DNA of 64,000 nucleotides from Acidobacteriota bacterium. Lineage in GTDB: Bacteria > Acidobacteriota > Aminicenantia > Aminicenantales > Saccharicenantaceae. The notes under the pieces are model-generated. The model did no database searches, was not told the DNA's origin, and was given only the letters and a program-made list of their open reading frames with translations. The stretch covers positions 1 through 64,000 of the forward strand of contig JAKLEN010000006.1 of the NCBI GenBank assembly GCA_022711665.1. Direction: 5' to 3'. Below, one piece after another: positions 26,290-35,213 of this stretch; within the stretch, counting starts at the first letter, position 1, and each line of letters opens with the position of its first letter. The translations under genes and the position numbers were made by a program.

Positions 26290-27210
26290 TCAGAAGGGCC
26301 ACGAGGCCAGGCAGGCCCCGGCCAGAGCCAGCGCGACCGCCAACGCCTTCCAGGCCGTCATCCGCTCCTTGAGGAAGAGGGCGGCGATGACGACGATGAA
26401 GATCGTGCTCAGCTGGTTCAGGACGGCCGCGACCGAGGCCTTGGCGAACTTCATCCCCCCCATCCACAGGACGAGCGACAGGTAGGAGCCGAAGAAGGAG
26501 GCCGGGACCAGGGCCTTCCAATTGCGCGGCTCGAAGAGCGGGGCGAGGATGGCCCGGCGGCCGCGGAGGAACGGGATCAGCGCGGCCAGGGCCAGGGCGC
26601 CGCCGACCAGCCGGACCGACGTCGCCCAGAAGACCGGGATGCCGCCCAGCACGGGCTTGACGATGACGATGCCCAGGGCGACGGAGAACATCGCCAGGGC
26701 GCCGTACAGGATGCCGAGGACGAGATCCCGGCGCCCGATCCGCTCGATCTTCCCTTCCTTCGACAGCGTCAGGATCGCCGACACGACGAGCCCGGCGCCG
26801 GCCAGCTGGACGGGCGACAGCCGCTCGCCGAGGAGCAGGAACGAGAAGCCGATGACGAACGGCGCGTAGAGGCAGTCGACGACGGCCGTCAGGCTGGCCC
26901 CGAGCCGGTTGAGGGCGTAGAAGAACAGGGTGTCGGAGATGGCGATGCCCAGGACGCCGCTGAAGAGAAGGAGGCCGATCGTCCTTCCGGGGACGTCCGG
27001 CAGGAAGGGCTCGCCGAGAAGGGCCAGGGTCGGCGCCATGGCCGCCAAGGCCAGGACGGTCTTGGCCAGGTTGAGCCCGACCGGATGGACGCGGCGGCCG
27101 CTGATGCGGAACAGGATGACGGCCACGGCCCAGGCCAGGGCCGAGCCGGCGGCGAGGATCTCGCCGAGGGCGCGGGGAGCGGTCGGGGCGGCGTCCAGCA
27201 TGGCTGACAT
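26290..27210 (-). CDS. EamA/DMT family transporter
   Basis: 306 residues and ten predicted membrane helices arranged as two EamA repeats of five (first repeat ~15-145, second ~165-300), the layout of drug/metabolite transporters. Recognisable family segments include ALAWAVAVILFRISGRR in helix 1 and LGERLSPVQLAGAGLV near the end of the first repeat, with KERMTAWKALAVALALAG matching it in the second. Such proteins export amino acids, metabolites or drugs; the substrate cannot be told. ATG 27210 and 27201 are both possible; no strong ribosome binding site distinguishes them. Confidence 0.9.
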   Translation of the reverse strand: MSAMLDAAPTAPRALGEILAAGSALAWAVAVILFRISGRRVHPVGLNLAKTVLALAAMAPTLALLGEPFLPDVPGRTIGLLLFSGVLGIAISDTLFFYALNRLGASLTAVVDCLYAPFVIGFSFLLLGERLSPVQLAGAGLVVSAILTLSKEGKIERIGRRDLVLGILYGALAMFSVALGIVIVKPVLGGIPVFWATSVRLVGGALALAALIPFLRGRRAILAPLFEPRNWKALVPASFFGSYLSLVLWMGGMKFAKASVAAVLNQLSTIFIVVIAALFLKERMTAWKALAVALALAGACLASWPF

Positions 27211-27245
27211 CGTATAGCAGAGACGTGCCCGGCCGTCAATCTCGT

Positions 27246-27275
27246 TTGACCGCCGCGCTGAGGGCATGCTATAAC
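27246..27275 (+). promoter_or_regulatory. Sigma-70-type promoter for the C69 dipeptidase
   Basis: TTGACC (27246-27251), 18-base spacer, TATAAC (27270-27275). The transcript would start near 27282, just before a TAGGAG ribosome binding site and the ATG at 27296. Confidence 0.6.
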
Positions 27276-27295
27276 CGGCCCTTAGGAGACGCGCC

Positions 27296-28885
27296 ATGAA
27301 GATACGTCGATTCCCGTACGTGATGATCCTGGCGGCGGTCCTGGCCCTGGCGATGCTTCCCGCGGCCCAGGCCCCGGAGGGCGGGGAGGCCGGGACGCCG
27401 GAGTTCGATTCCTGCACCAGCATCCTGGTCGGCCGGCTGGCGTCGGTCGACGGCTCGACCATGACCTCCCATTCGTGCGATTCGGGGACGGACCGGACCT
27501 GGATGACTATCGTCCCGAACATGAAGCACAAGCCGGGCGAGACGGCCAAGGTCTACTACGAGCCCAAGCGGACCAAGGGTCCGAACGATCCCGATCGGCT
27601 GGAGACGGGCGAGATCCCGCAGGTCGCCGAGACCTACGCCTATCTCAACGCCGCCTACCCGATCATGAACGAACACCAGCTGGCCATCGGCGAGACGACC
27701 ATCGGCAGCCGGCGCGAGCTCATCAGCGAGAACGGCATCATCGACGCGCCCGAGCTCTACCGGCTGGTCCTGGAGCGGGCCAAGACGGCCCGCGAGGCCA
27801 TCCGCGTGGCCGACGAGCTGACCAGGGACTACGGCTACAACGACTGGGGCGAGTGCTTCACCTTCGCCGACACCAAGGAGGTCTGGCACTTCGAGATCCA
27901 TGGCCCCGGCAAAGGCAAAAAAGGCGCGGTCTGGGCGGCCCAGCGCGTCCCCGACGACGAGATCGGGGTTTCGGCCAACGCCGGCCGCATCCGGGAGATC
28001 GATCCCGGCGACCCCGATCGTTACCTGGCTTCGGCCAACGTGACGTCGCTGGCCGAGGAGATGGGCTACTGGTCGAAGGCGGGAGGCAGGCCGTTCGACT
28101 TCACCTATGCCTACAACCCCGATTCGCGGACCAGCCTCTACTGCCGGCGCCGCGAGTGGCGCGTCCTCAGCCTGCTGGCCCCGTCGCTCAAGCTCAACCC
28201 GGAATCCGAGAACTTCCCCTTCTCGGTCAAGCCCGACAAGAAGGTCGGCCTGGCCGACCTCCTGGCCATCTTCCGCGACACCTACGGCGGGACCGAGTAC
28301 GACATGACCCGGACCCTGACGGCGGTCAACCGGAAGGGGGAGACCGTCAAGAGCCCGATCGCGACGCCGTTCATGAGCGCCGACGCGCTGGCCCTGTTTC
28401 GGCTGAAGCGGGAGCGGACGATCTGCTGCCCGGCCGCCACGTACCTCCAGATCACCCAATCGCGCGACTGGCTGCCCGGCCCGCTCGGGGGCGTCGTCTG
28501 GATCGGCTACGACAATCCGGCCACGACGCCACACCTGCCGTTCTATATCGGGATCAGCCAGATGCCGGCCTCGTACATGGTCGACGGCCGCTGGGCCTTC
28601 AGCCGCGAGTGCGCCTGGTGGGCCTTCCGGACCGTCAGCCGCCTGGCCAACTTCCGCTACCAGGAGATGTCCCGGGAAATCGAGAAGGTCTGGAAGCCGA
28701 TCGAGGACAAGGCCCTGGCCGACCAGGCCCAGTTCGAGAAGGACGCCCTGGAGCTCTACAAGAAGGACCCCAAGCGGTTCCGGGAGCGGCTGACGAGCTA
28801 CTGCCACAGCCTGGCCACCCAGGCCGTCCAGGCCTACTGGAAGCTCGGCGACGACCTCTGGCTCAAATACTCCGGGAACTTCTGA
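27296..28885 (+). CDS. C69 family dipeptidase (peptidase U34), exported
   Basis: 529 residues. A signal peptide (~1-25) precedes the N-terminal-nucleophile domain; the predicted nucleophile is Cys40 in DSCTSILVGR, with SVDGSTM and NDWGECFTFAD as further family segments. C69 enzymes cleave dipeptides with broad specificity after removal of the leader. The body matches the usual length of the family. The gene is followed at once by a REP-like element and, 99 bases on, by a sodium:solute symporter gene on the same strand, so hydrolysis and uptake of small peptides or amino acids may be linked. Confidence 0.92.
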   Translation: MKIRRFPYVMILAAVLALAMLPAAQAPEGGEAGTPEFDSCTSILVGRLASVDGSTMTSHSCDSGTDRTWMTIVPNMKHKPGETAKVYYEPKRTKGPNDPDRLETGEIPQVAETYAYLNAAYPIMNEHQLAIGETTIGSRRELISENGIIDAPELYRLVLERAKTAREAIRVADELTRDYGYNDWGECFTFADTKEVWHFEIHGPGKGKKGAVWAAQRVPDDEIGVSANAGRIREIDPGDPDRYLASANVTSLAEEMGYWSKAGGRPFDFTYAYNPDSRTSLYCRRREWRVLSLLAPSLKLNPESENFPFSVKPDKKVGLADLLAIFRDTYGGTEYDMTRTLTAVNRKGETVKSPIATPFMSADALALFRLKRERTICCPAATYLQITQSRDWLPGPLGGVVWIGYDNPATTPHLPFYIGISQMPASYMVDGRWAFSRECAWWAFRTVSRLANFRYQEMSREIEKVWKPIEDKALADQAQFEKDALELYKKDPKRFRERLTSYCHSLATQAVQAYWKLGDDLWLKYSGNF

Positions 28886-28952
28886 TGGGGGACACAGTAC
28901 TGTGTCCCCACTTTTCCGCCTGTAAAAAATGCGGGACATAATACCCGTTTTC
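28886..28952 (+). repeat. REP-like element, copy 1
   Basis: Begins at the base after the dipeptidase stop codon. It contains a perfect 22-bp palindrome (28888-28909: GGGGACACAGT then ACTGTGTCCCC), a pyrimidine-rich spacer, and a second weaker hairpin (CGGGACATAATACCCG, 28932-28947). It lies in the same orientation as the upstream gene and shares >80% of positions with copies 2 and 3. Confidence 0.85.
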
Positions 28953-28984
28953 AATAATAGGAGATATCGCGCCAGCGAACGGGC

Positions 28985-31093
28985 ATGACCGTCTTCGGAC
29001 TGAACGCCATCGATTTCGCCATCGTCGTGGCGTTTGTCGCCTTCGTCCTCTACCTCGGCTGGCGGGCCTCGCGCCGGACGAAGACGACCGAGGACTTTTT
29101 CGTCGCCGGCCGCCGCCTGGGCAAGGTCTACCAGTTCTTCCTCAACCTGGGCACCTCGACCAACGCCGACCAGGCCGTCGTCGTTTCCCGCGAGGTCTAC
29201 CGCCAGGGCGTCGGCGGCATGTGGATCCAGTACCTGGTCCTCTTCCTGACCCCGTTCTACTGGTTCACCACGGCCTTCTTCCGCCGCGTCCGGCTGGTGA
29301 CCATCGGCGATTTCTTCACCGAGCGGTTCAAGAGCCGCTTCCTCGGCGCCGCCTTCGCCGTCTTCACCTTGTTCATGGCCTTCCTCGGCAACGGCGCCGG
29401 CTACATGGTCGCGGCCAAGACCATGATGGCCCTGACGCCCAAGCCGGCCGCCAAGTACACCGTCCAGGAAAGGCAGAGCGTCGACCTGTTCAACGAGTAC
29501 CGGGCCCTCCAGGTCAAGGCCGACAAAACGGCCCTCGACCCGGCCGAGACGGCCCGCCTGGCCGAGCTGGGCGAGCGCCAGAAGAAAGGCGAGCTCAAGG
29601 CCTTCATCTCCTACACCGACTCCGTCACGATCTACCTCATCTACACGGTCATCGTCGCCGTCTACACGATGATGGGCGGGTTCCTGGCGGCGGCCATCAC
29701 CGACGTCCTGCAGGGGATCCTTCTGACGACGTTCTCGCTCATGCTCATCCCCATCGCCCTGCAGCGCGTGGGCGGCTTCGCCGGCCTCCACGCCGCCGTC
29801 CCGGACTATATGTTCCGGCTGTTCGGCTCCTCGGCGACGAGCGAGTACGCCTGGTACACGATCCTGGCCATGGTCCTGGCCAACCTGGTCTCCATCATCG
29901 CCGTGGCCACCGGCATGCAGACGGCCGGCTCGGCCAAGAACGAGACGACCGCCCGGGTGGGCATGATCGGCGGCATGTTCTTCAAGCGCTTCATCATGAT
30001 CTTCTGGGCCCTGACCGGCCTCCTGGCCATCGCCCTCTACTCGGGTCGGCTCCACGACCCCGACCTCATCTGGGGCCATATGACCGTGGACCTGCTCTTC
30101 CCCGGCGCCATCGGGCTGATGATGGCCGGAGTGCTCTCGGCCAAGATGTCGAGCCTGGCCGGCTCGAGCGTCTCGTACTCGGCACTGTTCATACGCAACC
30201 TCTACCAGCCCTTCGTCAAGCCCAAGTCCGACCGCCACCTTCTCAATGTCGGGCGCGCGGCCATCGCCGTGACCCTCGTCGGCGGCGTGGGCGTGGCCCT
30301 GTTCATCGGCAACCTGCTGGACATGTTCAAGTACTTCATCTCGCTGCCGGCCATCTTCGGGGCGGCCATCTGGCTGGGCTTCCTGTGGCGGCGGGTGACC
30401 AAGCCGGCGGTCATCGCCCAGGTCGTGATCTGCTTCGCCGTTTATGCCTTCATCCCCAACGTCTTCCAGTCGCTCGATTGGGCCCGGACCCGGCCGGGCT
30501 ACCTCCTGGAGACCAGGGCCCGGACGGCGACCATCACCACCCCGGCGGTCCGGGAAGACGTCGAAGCGGGACGGGCCGCCGCGATCGGCCAGATCATCAG
30601 CAAGGAGCACGTCAGCCCGCCCGAGGGGATCTTCTTCGAGAAGGTCGCCCGGAGCGACCCGAAGGACCCGGCCTCGCCCAAGGTCGGCATCGGCCGCTTC
30701 CACGCCGAGATCTGGGTCCTGAGCTGGTGCGGCATCGACTTCGCAGGATTCTCAAAGGCTCAGCTGAGCGCCGTGCGGTTCGCCTTCGACGCCTTGTTCC
30801 CGTTCCTGCTGCTTTTCCTGTTCAGCGCCTTCACCCGGCCGGTGCCCAAAGCCGACCTCGACCGTTTCTTCGCCAAGGTCCACACGGCCGTCCAGCCGAC
30901 GCCCGAGGCCGAGGCGCGGGCCCTGCGCCAGGCCGTCGAGCACTACGAGGAGATCGAGGCCCGCAAGCTCCGGCCCGGCTCGAGCTGGGAGATCATGAAG
31001 CCCAGGCTGGTCGACGTCATCGGTTTCGCCGGCTGCTGGGTCCTCGTCGGCGTCATCGTCTTCCTGCTCTGGCTCATGGTCAACATCCGCTGA
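28985..31093 (+). CDS. Sodium:solute symporter family protein
   Basis: 702 residues, longer than most SSS carriers because of a ~45-residue cytoplasmic insert (KYTVQERQSVDLF... to ~200) and a ~130-residue C-terminal extension. The start FAIVVAFVAFVLYLGWRASRR and TTEDFFVAGRR are typical of the family, as are the sodium-site region in TSTNADQ and the SAKMSSLAGSSVSYSALF helix. About 13 helices are predicted, ending in a C-terminal helix after the soluble region. The substrate cannot be assigned; the upstream dipeptidase suggests amino acids or peptides. A REP-like copy begins directly after its stop codon. Confidence 0.92.
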   Translation: MTVFGLNAIDFAIVVAFVAFVLYLGWRASRRTKTTEDFFVAGRRLGKVYQFFLNLGTSTNADQAVVVSREVYRQGVGGMWIQYLVLFLTPFYWFTTAFFRRVRLVTIGDFFTERFKSRFLGAAFAVFTLFMAFLGNGAGYMVAAKTMMALTPKPAAKYTVQERQSVDLFNEYRALQVKADKTALDPAETARLAELGERQKKGELKAFISYTDSVTIYLIYTVIVAVYTMMGGFLAAAITDVLQGILLTTFSLMLIPIALQRVGGFAGLHAAVPDYMFRLFGSSATSEYAWYTILAMVLANLVSIIAVATGMQTAGSAKNETTARVGMIGGMFFKRFIMIFWALTGLLAIALYSGRLHDPDLIWGHMTVDLLFPGAIGLMMAGVLSAKMSSLAGSSVSYSALFIRNLYQPFVKPKSDRHLLNVGRAAIAVTLVGGVGVALFIGNLLDMFKYFISLPAIFGAAIWLGFLWRRVTKPAVIAQVVICFAVYAFIPNVFQSLDWARTRPGYLLETRARTATITTPAVREDVEAGRAAAIGQIISKEHVSPPEGIFFEKVARSDPKDPASPKVGIGRFHAEIWVLSWCGIDFAGFSKAQLSAVRFAFDALFPFLLLFLFSAFTRPVPKADLDRFFAKVHTAVQPTPEAEARALRQAVEHYEEIEARKLRPGSSWEIMKPRLVDVIGFAGCWVLVGVIVFLLWLMVNIR

Positions 31094-31094
31094 A

Positions 31095-31166
31095 GATGGG
31101 GGACACAATACTGTGTCCCTACTTTTTTGCCCGATTAAATGTCGGGACATGATACTTTGTCCCGCC
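31095..31166 (+). repeat. REP-like element, copy 2
   Basis: Starts two bases after the symporter stop. First hairpin: GGGGACACAAT/ACTGTGTCCC (near-perfect); second hairpin: CGGGACA...TGTCCCG (31144-31163). The transposase gene on the opposite strand ends inside this copy (stop at 31119), so the repeat supplies its last ~14 codons. Confidence 0.85.
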
Positions 31167-31820
31167 CTTCAGTGGCCGGCCCATGTTCTTTGGAGCTAAG
31201 ATCCGCCCCGTGAGTGTTTCCATCCTTTTAATGGAATCCTCGCTTCCCAAGGGGCGACCCGTCCTCTCGTGACGGCGGAACTCCTCGATCTCGTCGGCGC
31301 TTTCCTCCTGGCCGAGGTATGCCGACCAGTCGGGGATGGCCCTTTGAAGGGGGAAGGGCGCGAGCAGCGGATGGCCTTCTCGCCGGACATGAGCCCGCGC
31401 GCTCGACCACTCATAGGCCTCGGCCAGCTTGACCAGGCCGGCCCGGACCGGGTTCCGCTCGACGTACCTGACCGCGGCATAGCAGTAGGTTTCGTCGAGA
31501 GGGTAGGAGAGGTAGCGGCCCTGCCAAAGGTAGCCGCGCCAGCCCTCGCGGGTATTGACGACCACCGTATAGCGGCGATGGGCCTCGCCGAGTCCGCGGG
31601 AGAAGCTGTCCACGGCCTGGGGGGCAGCCACCAGATGGACGTGGTTATCCATCAGGCAATATGCCCAGATCGAGATGCCGCACTGATGGGCCAGCCGGCC
31701 CAGCAGGGTCAGATAGAAGGCCTTGTCTTCATCGCAAAAGAACACCTTCTGGCGCCGATTCCCCCGCTGGATCAGATGGTGGGGGCAGCCGGGAATGATG
31801 ACCCTGGCGATCCTGGACAC
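31119..31820 (-). CDS. REP-associated tyrosine transposase (Y1_Tnp, RAYT)
   Basis: 233 residues from a GTG at 31820 with AGGAG upstream. It is the HUH-type single-strand transposase: PHHLIQRGNRR at the N-terminus, the metal-binding HUH pair in MDNHVHLV, and the conserved YLSYPLDETYCYAAVRYVERNP region that contains the candidate catalytic tyrosines. It has the single-domain length usual for RAYTs. The last residues (KYHVPTFNRAKK) are translated from REP sequence, suggesting the original 3' end merged with the repeat. Function: cleavage and joining of REP hairpins; host-beneficial roles are debated. Confidence 0.92.
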   Translation of the reverse strand: MSRIARVIIPGCPHHLIQRGNRRQKVFFCDEDKAFYLTLLGRLAHQCGISIWAYCLMDNHVHLVAAPQAVDSFSRGLGEAHRRYTVVVNTREGWRGYLWQGRYLSYPLDETYCYAAVRYVERNPVRAGLVKLAEAYEWSSARAHVRREGHPLLAPFPLQRAIPDWSAYLGQEESADEIEEFRRHERTGRPLGSEDSIKRMETLTGRILAPKNMGRPLKGGTKYHVPTFNRAKK

Positions 31821-31882
31821 TCTTGCTCCTTCGCATATTAGGACGTACGGGAGGAACAGGAATGCTCAAACCAGAAAGAAAA

Positions 31883-31954
31883 TGAAGACCGGGTATCGTG
31901 TCCCGGTTTTTTTACAGGCAGAAAAGTAGGGACACAGTATTGTGTCCCCCATTT
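31883..31954 (-). repeat. REP-like element, copy 3 (inverted)
   Basis: On the minus strand it begins right after the GH42 stop codon (31957-31955) with the same GGGGACACAAT/ACTGTGTCCC hairpin, a CTACTTTTCTGCC spacer and a second hairpin of the form CCGGGACACGATACCCGG. It lies in the same orientation as the GH42 gene, so all three copies follow the same placement rule. Confidence 0.85.
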
Positions 31955-34069
31955 TTAGCGCCAGATGAGGACGCCGGCGGGAGGCAGGGGATTGCGCCCG
32001 AGAACGATCCGGGCCGCCGCCCCGACGGGCACATCGTACGGTCGCGATGAATAGTTGACGGCGACATAGAAGCCGTCCCGCCATTCGACGTAGACGCCCG
32101 GCGGGTAGGCCTCGGGCCCGGCCCCGGCCCGCTCATAGACGAGCCGCATGACGTCCCGCTCCAGGGCGCCGTCGAGCGAGTCGACCCCGACGTAGGTCAC
32201 CGTGCCGCGCCCGAGCTTGCGGGTCACGGCCGCCGCCTTCCCGGCGTAGAACTGGTCGGCGTAGACGGCCAGCGTCTCCGTGCCCGGCGCCGGCTCGAGG
32301 ACATCGGCCCAGCGGTTCCAAGCGTAGCCGCGCCCGCCCGAACGGACCAGGCCCCTCGCGCCCTCGATGAGGCCATCGAAAAGCCTGACCTCGGCCCCGA
32401 TGAGCGGCGCTATCATCCCGGCCCAGGGCTTCTCCGGGAGCTGGCCGGTCTTGTCCTTCTGCCCCGTCCGGCAGGTCAGGACGAGGCGGCCGCCGGCCTC
32501 GGCGTAGCGCGTCCATTTGGCCGCCAGGGCCTCGTCGACGAGTTGATAGGCCGGGGCGACCAGAAAGGGATAGGCCGCGAAGTCGGCGCCCTCGTCGACG
32601 AACTGGAGCGGCGCCCCGGCCGCCTTGATCGCGGCCAGCCATTTGTTGACGTGGTCGCGGGTGTCCCAGAGCGCCGTCTGCTTGTGGATCCCGAGGTCCC
32701 ACAGGACGTCCTGGCTCCAAAGGATGGCCGTCCGGCGCGCGGCCAGCCGCTCCGGCATCTTCGCGGCCGGATCGTAGAGCCGCCGCAGCTCCTTCATCTC
32801 GCCGATGACCCGGACGAACTCCAGGCCGCCCGGCGACGGCGTCACCCCGTCCGGGCCGACGATGCCGGCGTGGTAGAGCTCGCTGCCGTAGCGGGGCTGC
32901 CTGTAGCGATAGGTGCAGGCGAACGACAGGCCGCCGCCGAAGGCGTGCCACAGCCACATGCGCACGGCGCCCGGCTCGGGCTGGGGGTTGATCGCCGCCC
33001 AGTTGACCTGTCCGGGCTGCAGCTCCATGACGCCGGTGACGCCCCTGAACGAGCGGAAATAGTCGGCGGCCATGGCCAGGCGATGCGGATCGCCCAGGCG
33101 GAAGCCGAGCTCGCCGAGGTTCCTCGTCCCGCGGACCGGATACATGGTGAAGGAGAGGAAGTCGAGCCGGTCGCTCCGCCAGGGGTCGGCCGAATCGGTG
33201 ACGTTCATGTAGTTCGTCGTGATCCACTGCTCCGGCCGGACGAGGCCGCGCAGGATGTCGTACTGGAGGTTGAGGTAGCCGGCCTGGGTGTCGGCCGTGA
33301 AGCGGCGGAAGTCGAGCAGGGCCTGGGGGCTCAGGGCGTCCTCGCCGAACAGGCCCTCGTTGGGGATGAGGACCTGGGCGAAGGAGTCGTACCTGGTGCT
33401 CCAGAAGGCGCCGCCCCAGGCCGCGTTCAGCCGGTCGATCGCGCCGTACTTCCGCTCCAGCCAGGTCTGGAACTTCAGCTTGGCCGAGGGGCTGTAGTCC
33501 GGCGGTCCCCAGGGCTCGTTGTCCAGCTGCCAACCCCAGACCCGGGGGTCCTGTCCGTAGCGGCGGCCGAGCTCGGCGACGATGCGCTTCGTATAGCGTA
33601 TGAAGACATCGTTGGCCAGCGAGCCGTTGGCCCGGGTGCCGTGCTCCAGGCGCCGGCCGTCGGCGCCGACGAGATAGATCTCCGGGTGCTTCTCGCCGAG
33701 CCAGGCCGGCGGGCAGGGCGTCGGAGTGCAGAGGATGACCTTGAGCCCGGCCCGGGCGGCCAGGTCGAGAGCCCGGTCGAGCCAGGCGAAATCGAACCGG
33801 CCGTCGGACGGCTCCATGAAGGCCCAGGCGAACTCGCCGAAATGGGTGAACTCGAAGCCGAGCCCGGCCATGCGGCGGAGGTCGCGCTCCCACTGCGCTT
33901 CGGGCCATTGCTCGGGATAATAATAGACGCCGATTCTCATCAGGTCGGCCGCAGGGAAGAAGCGCCGGGCGCCGGCCGTCGGCGTGTCCTGGGCCGAGCC
34001 GGCGGCCACGACCGCCAAGGCGACGCCGAGGATCGGGACCGCAAGGCGGAGACTCCGGCTCTTGCTCAT
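31955..34069 (-). CDS. Exported GH42-like beta-galactosidase
   Basis: 704 residues with a signal peptide (~1-27). The GH42 TIM barrel starts with RIGVYYYPEQWPEAQWERDL; the acid/base Glu is in LDNEPWG and the nucleophile Glu in VMELQPGQVNW. The trimerisation/Rossmann-like second domain follows from ~420 (RTAILWSQDV, FLVAPAYQLV), and a small C-terminal beta domain ends in GVLIWR. GH42 enzymes remove terminal beta-galactosides from plant or host glycans. The ATG overlaps the rlmN stop region by four bases, an odd coupling of a glycosidase to an rRNA modification gene. It is last in a minus-strand run of glycan genes. Confidence 0.92.
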   Translation of the reverse strand: MSKSRSLRLAVPILGVALAVVAAGSAQDTPTAGARRFFPAADLMRIGVYYYPEQWPEAQWERDLRRMAGLGFEFTHFGEFAWAFMEPSDGRFDFAWLDRALDLAARAGLKVILCTPTPCPPAWLGEKHPEIYLVGADGRRLEHGTRANGSLANDVFIRYTKRIVAELGRRYGQDPRVWGWQLDNEPWGPPDYSPSAKLKFQTWLERKYGAIDRLNAAWGGAFWSTRYDSFAQVLIPNEGLFGEDALSPQALLDFRRFTADTQAGYLNLQYDILRGLVRPEQWITTNYMNVTDSADPWRSDRLDFLSFTMYPVRGTRNLGELGFRLGDPHRLAMAADYFRSFRGVTGVMELQPGQVNWAAINPQPEPGAVRMWLWHAFGGGLSFACTYRYRQPRYGSELYHAGIVGPDGVTPSPGGLEFVRVIGEMKELRRLYDPAAKMPERLAARRTAILWSQDVLWDLGIHKQTALWDTRDHVNKWLAAIKAAGAPLQFVDEGADFAAYPFLVAPAYQLVDEALAAKWTRYAEAGGRLVLTCRTGQKDKTGQLPEKPWAGMIAPLIGAEVRLFDGLIEGARGLVRSGGRGYAWNRWADVLEPAPGTETLAVYADQFYAGKAAAVTRKLGRGTVTYVGVDSLDGALERDVMRLVYERAGAGPEAYPPGVYVEWRDGFYVAVNYSSRPYDVPVGAAARIVLGRNPLPPAGVLIWR

Positions 34070-35142
34070 GGCTTCCTCCCGGCCGGACGCGGCGGCGTCC
34101 CGGCCTTTTCCAGGAAACGCCCGGCCAGCTGACCGCAGGCGGCGGCGATGTCCGCGCCCTTGGACAGGCGGATGAGGGCGTTGACCCGGCGCTCCTCGAG
34201 CCAGCGCCGGAAGCGGGCCATGTCGGGCTCGGACGGCGTCCGGAATTCCGCCCCCTCGACCCGACTGTAGGCGATGAGATTGACCTTGGCCCGGAGCCGG
34301 CGGGCGATCGCGGCCAGGCCGTCGGCGTCGTCGAGCGAGTCGTTGACGCCGCGGATGACGATGTACTCGAGCGTGATCAGCCGGCCGCCGCGGCGGACGT
34401 AGGCCTCGGCCGCCTCGATGAGCGGCTCGAGCGGAAAGCGGCGGTTGATGGGCATGAGCCGGTCCCGCAGCCGGTCGGTGACGGCGTGCAGGGAGATCGA
34501 CAGGTTGATCTGGAGGTCGAGGGCGGACAGGCGGTCGAAGGCGTCGACGAATCCGGCCGTCGAGACTGTGATGCGGCGGGCGGCGATGGCCAGCCCTTCG
34601 GGCGCGTTCATGATCCGGATGGCCTTCTCCACGTTGGCCCAATTGTCCAGGGGCTCGCCCATGCCCATGAAGACGTAGTTCGTCAGGTCCTGACCGAGCG
34701 CGGCCTCGAGGGCCAGGACCTGCCCGACGATCTCGGCCGGGGCCAGGTTCCGCTTGAAGCCGTGCCGTCCGCTGGCGCAGAAGGCGCAGGCGAACTTGCA
34801 GCCGACCTGGGTCGACAGGCAGACCGTCAGGCGCCGGCCGGCCGGGATGAGGACGCTCTCGATGTGCTGGCCGTCGGCCAGGCGGAACAGATACCTGGTC
34901 GTGCCGTCGGGGGAGGAGCGCTGGTCCGCGAGCCGGAGCGAGCCCAGGGAGAACCGGGCGGCCAGCTTCTCGCGGAGCGGCTTGGGCAGGCTGGTGAAGT
35001 CCTCGAACCGTGCGGCTCTCTTCTTGTAGAGCCAATCGAAGATCTGGACGGCCCGGAAAGGCTTCTCGCCCAGGACCGCGAGCTCGGCCCGCAACTCGTC
35101 GAGCGTCATGTCGCGGATATCGGGGGGAGGACCGGGAGCCAT
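34066..35142 (-). CDS. rlmN: Dual-specificity RNA methyltransferase RlmN
   Basis: 358 residues. Radical-SAM enzyme that methylates C2 of A2503 in 23S rRNA and A37 of some tRNAs. The N-terminal HhH-like domain (ALxLDELRAELAVLGEKPFRAVQIF region) is followed by the CxxxCxxC cluster motif in CKFACAFC, MGMGEPLDN, and STAGFVDAF; the second catalytic Cys lies in IAAACGQL near the C-terminus. All expected residues are present. The ATG at 35142 precedes the usual start of the family by ~11 residues; ATG 35109 is an alternative. A TACAAT -10-like box lies seven bases before the start. Confidence 0.95.
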   Translation of the reverse strand: MAPGPPPDIRDMTLDELRAELAVLGEKPFRAVQIFDWLYKKRAARFEDFTSLPKPLREKLAARFSLGSLRLADQRSSPDGTTRYLFRLADGQHIESVLIPAGRRLTVCLSTQVGCKFACAFCASGRHGFKRNLAPAEIVGQVLALEAALGQDLTNYVFMGMGEPLDNWANVEKAIRIMNAPEGLAIAARRITVSTAGFVDAFDRLSALDLQINLSISLHAVTDRLRDRLMPINRRFPLEPLIEAAEAYVRRGGRLITLEYIVIRGVNDSLDDADGLAAIARRLRAKVNLIAYSRVEGAEFRTPSEPDMARFRRWLEERRVNALIRLSKGADIAAACGQLAGRFLEKAGTPPRPAGRKP

Positions 35143-35164
35143 CGGGCCGATTGTATCATACCTG

Positions 35165-35206
35165 CGGCCGGAAAAAGGGGACACTTCCGGTTTTCGGGAA
35201 AACGGG
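35165..35206 (-). terminator. Hairpin cluster between the rRNA uracil methyltransferase gene and rlmN
   Basis: Two inverted repeats: GTTTTC/GAAAAC flanking CC, and CCGGAA/TTCCGG flanking a GGGGACAC-type core. On the minus strand the first hairpin is followed, after ~12 bases, by CCCCTTTTTT. It could attenuate transcription after the uracil methyltransferase gene, or be a decayed REP-like fragment. Confidence 0.35.
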
Positions 35207-35213
35207 CCCGTCC

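Larger units (their letters stand above)
31095..31954. mobile_element. RAYT transposase unit bracketed by inverted REP-like repeats
   Basis: Copies 2 and 3 of the REP-like element face each other across a single Y1-type transposase gene. This is the standard layout of a REP-associated tyrosine transposase locus, in which the enzyme is thought to mobilise nearby REP sequences. Here the REPs form the two ends of an ~860-base unit lying between the symporter and the GH42 gene. No target-site duplication is evident. Confidence 0.75.

Noticed and set aside
27269..30703. Long open frame on the minus strand opposite the dipeptidase and symporter
   Set aside because: Long antisense open frames are normal in very GC-rich DNA; the translation is low-complexity (G/D/E/R-rich) and has no domain or ribosome binding site.
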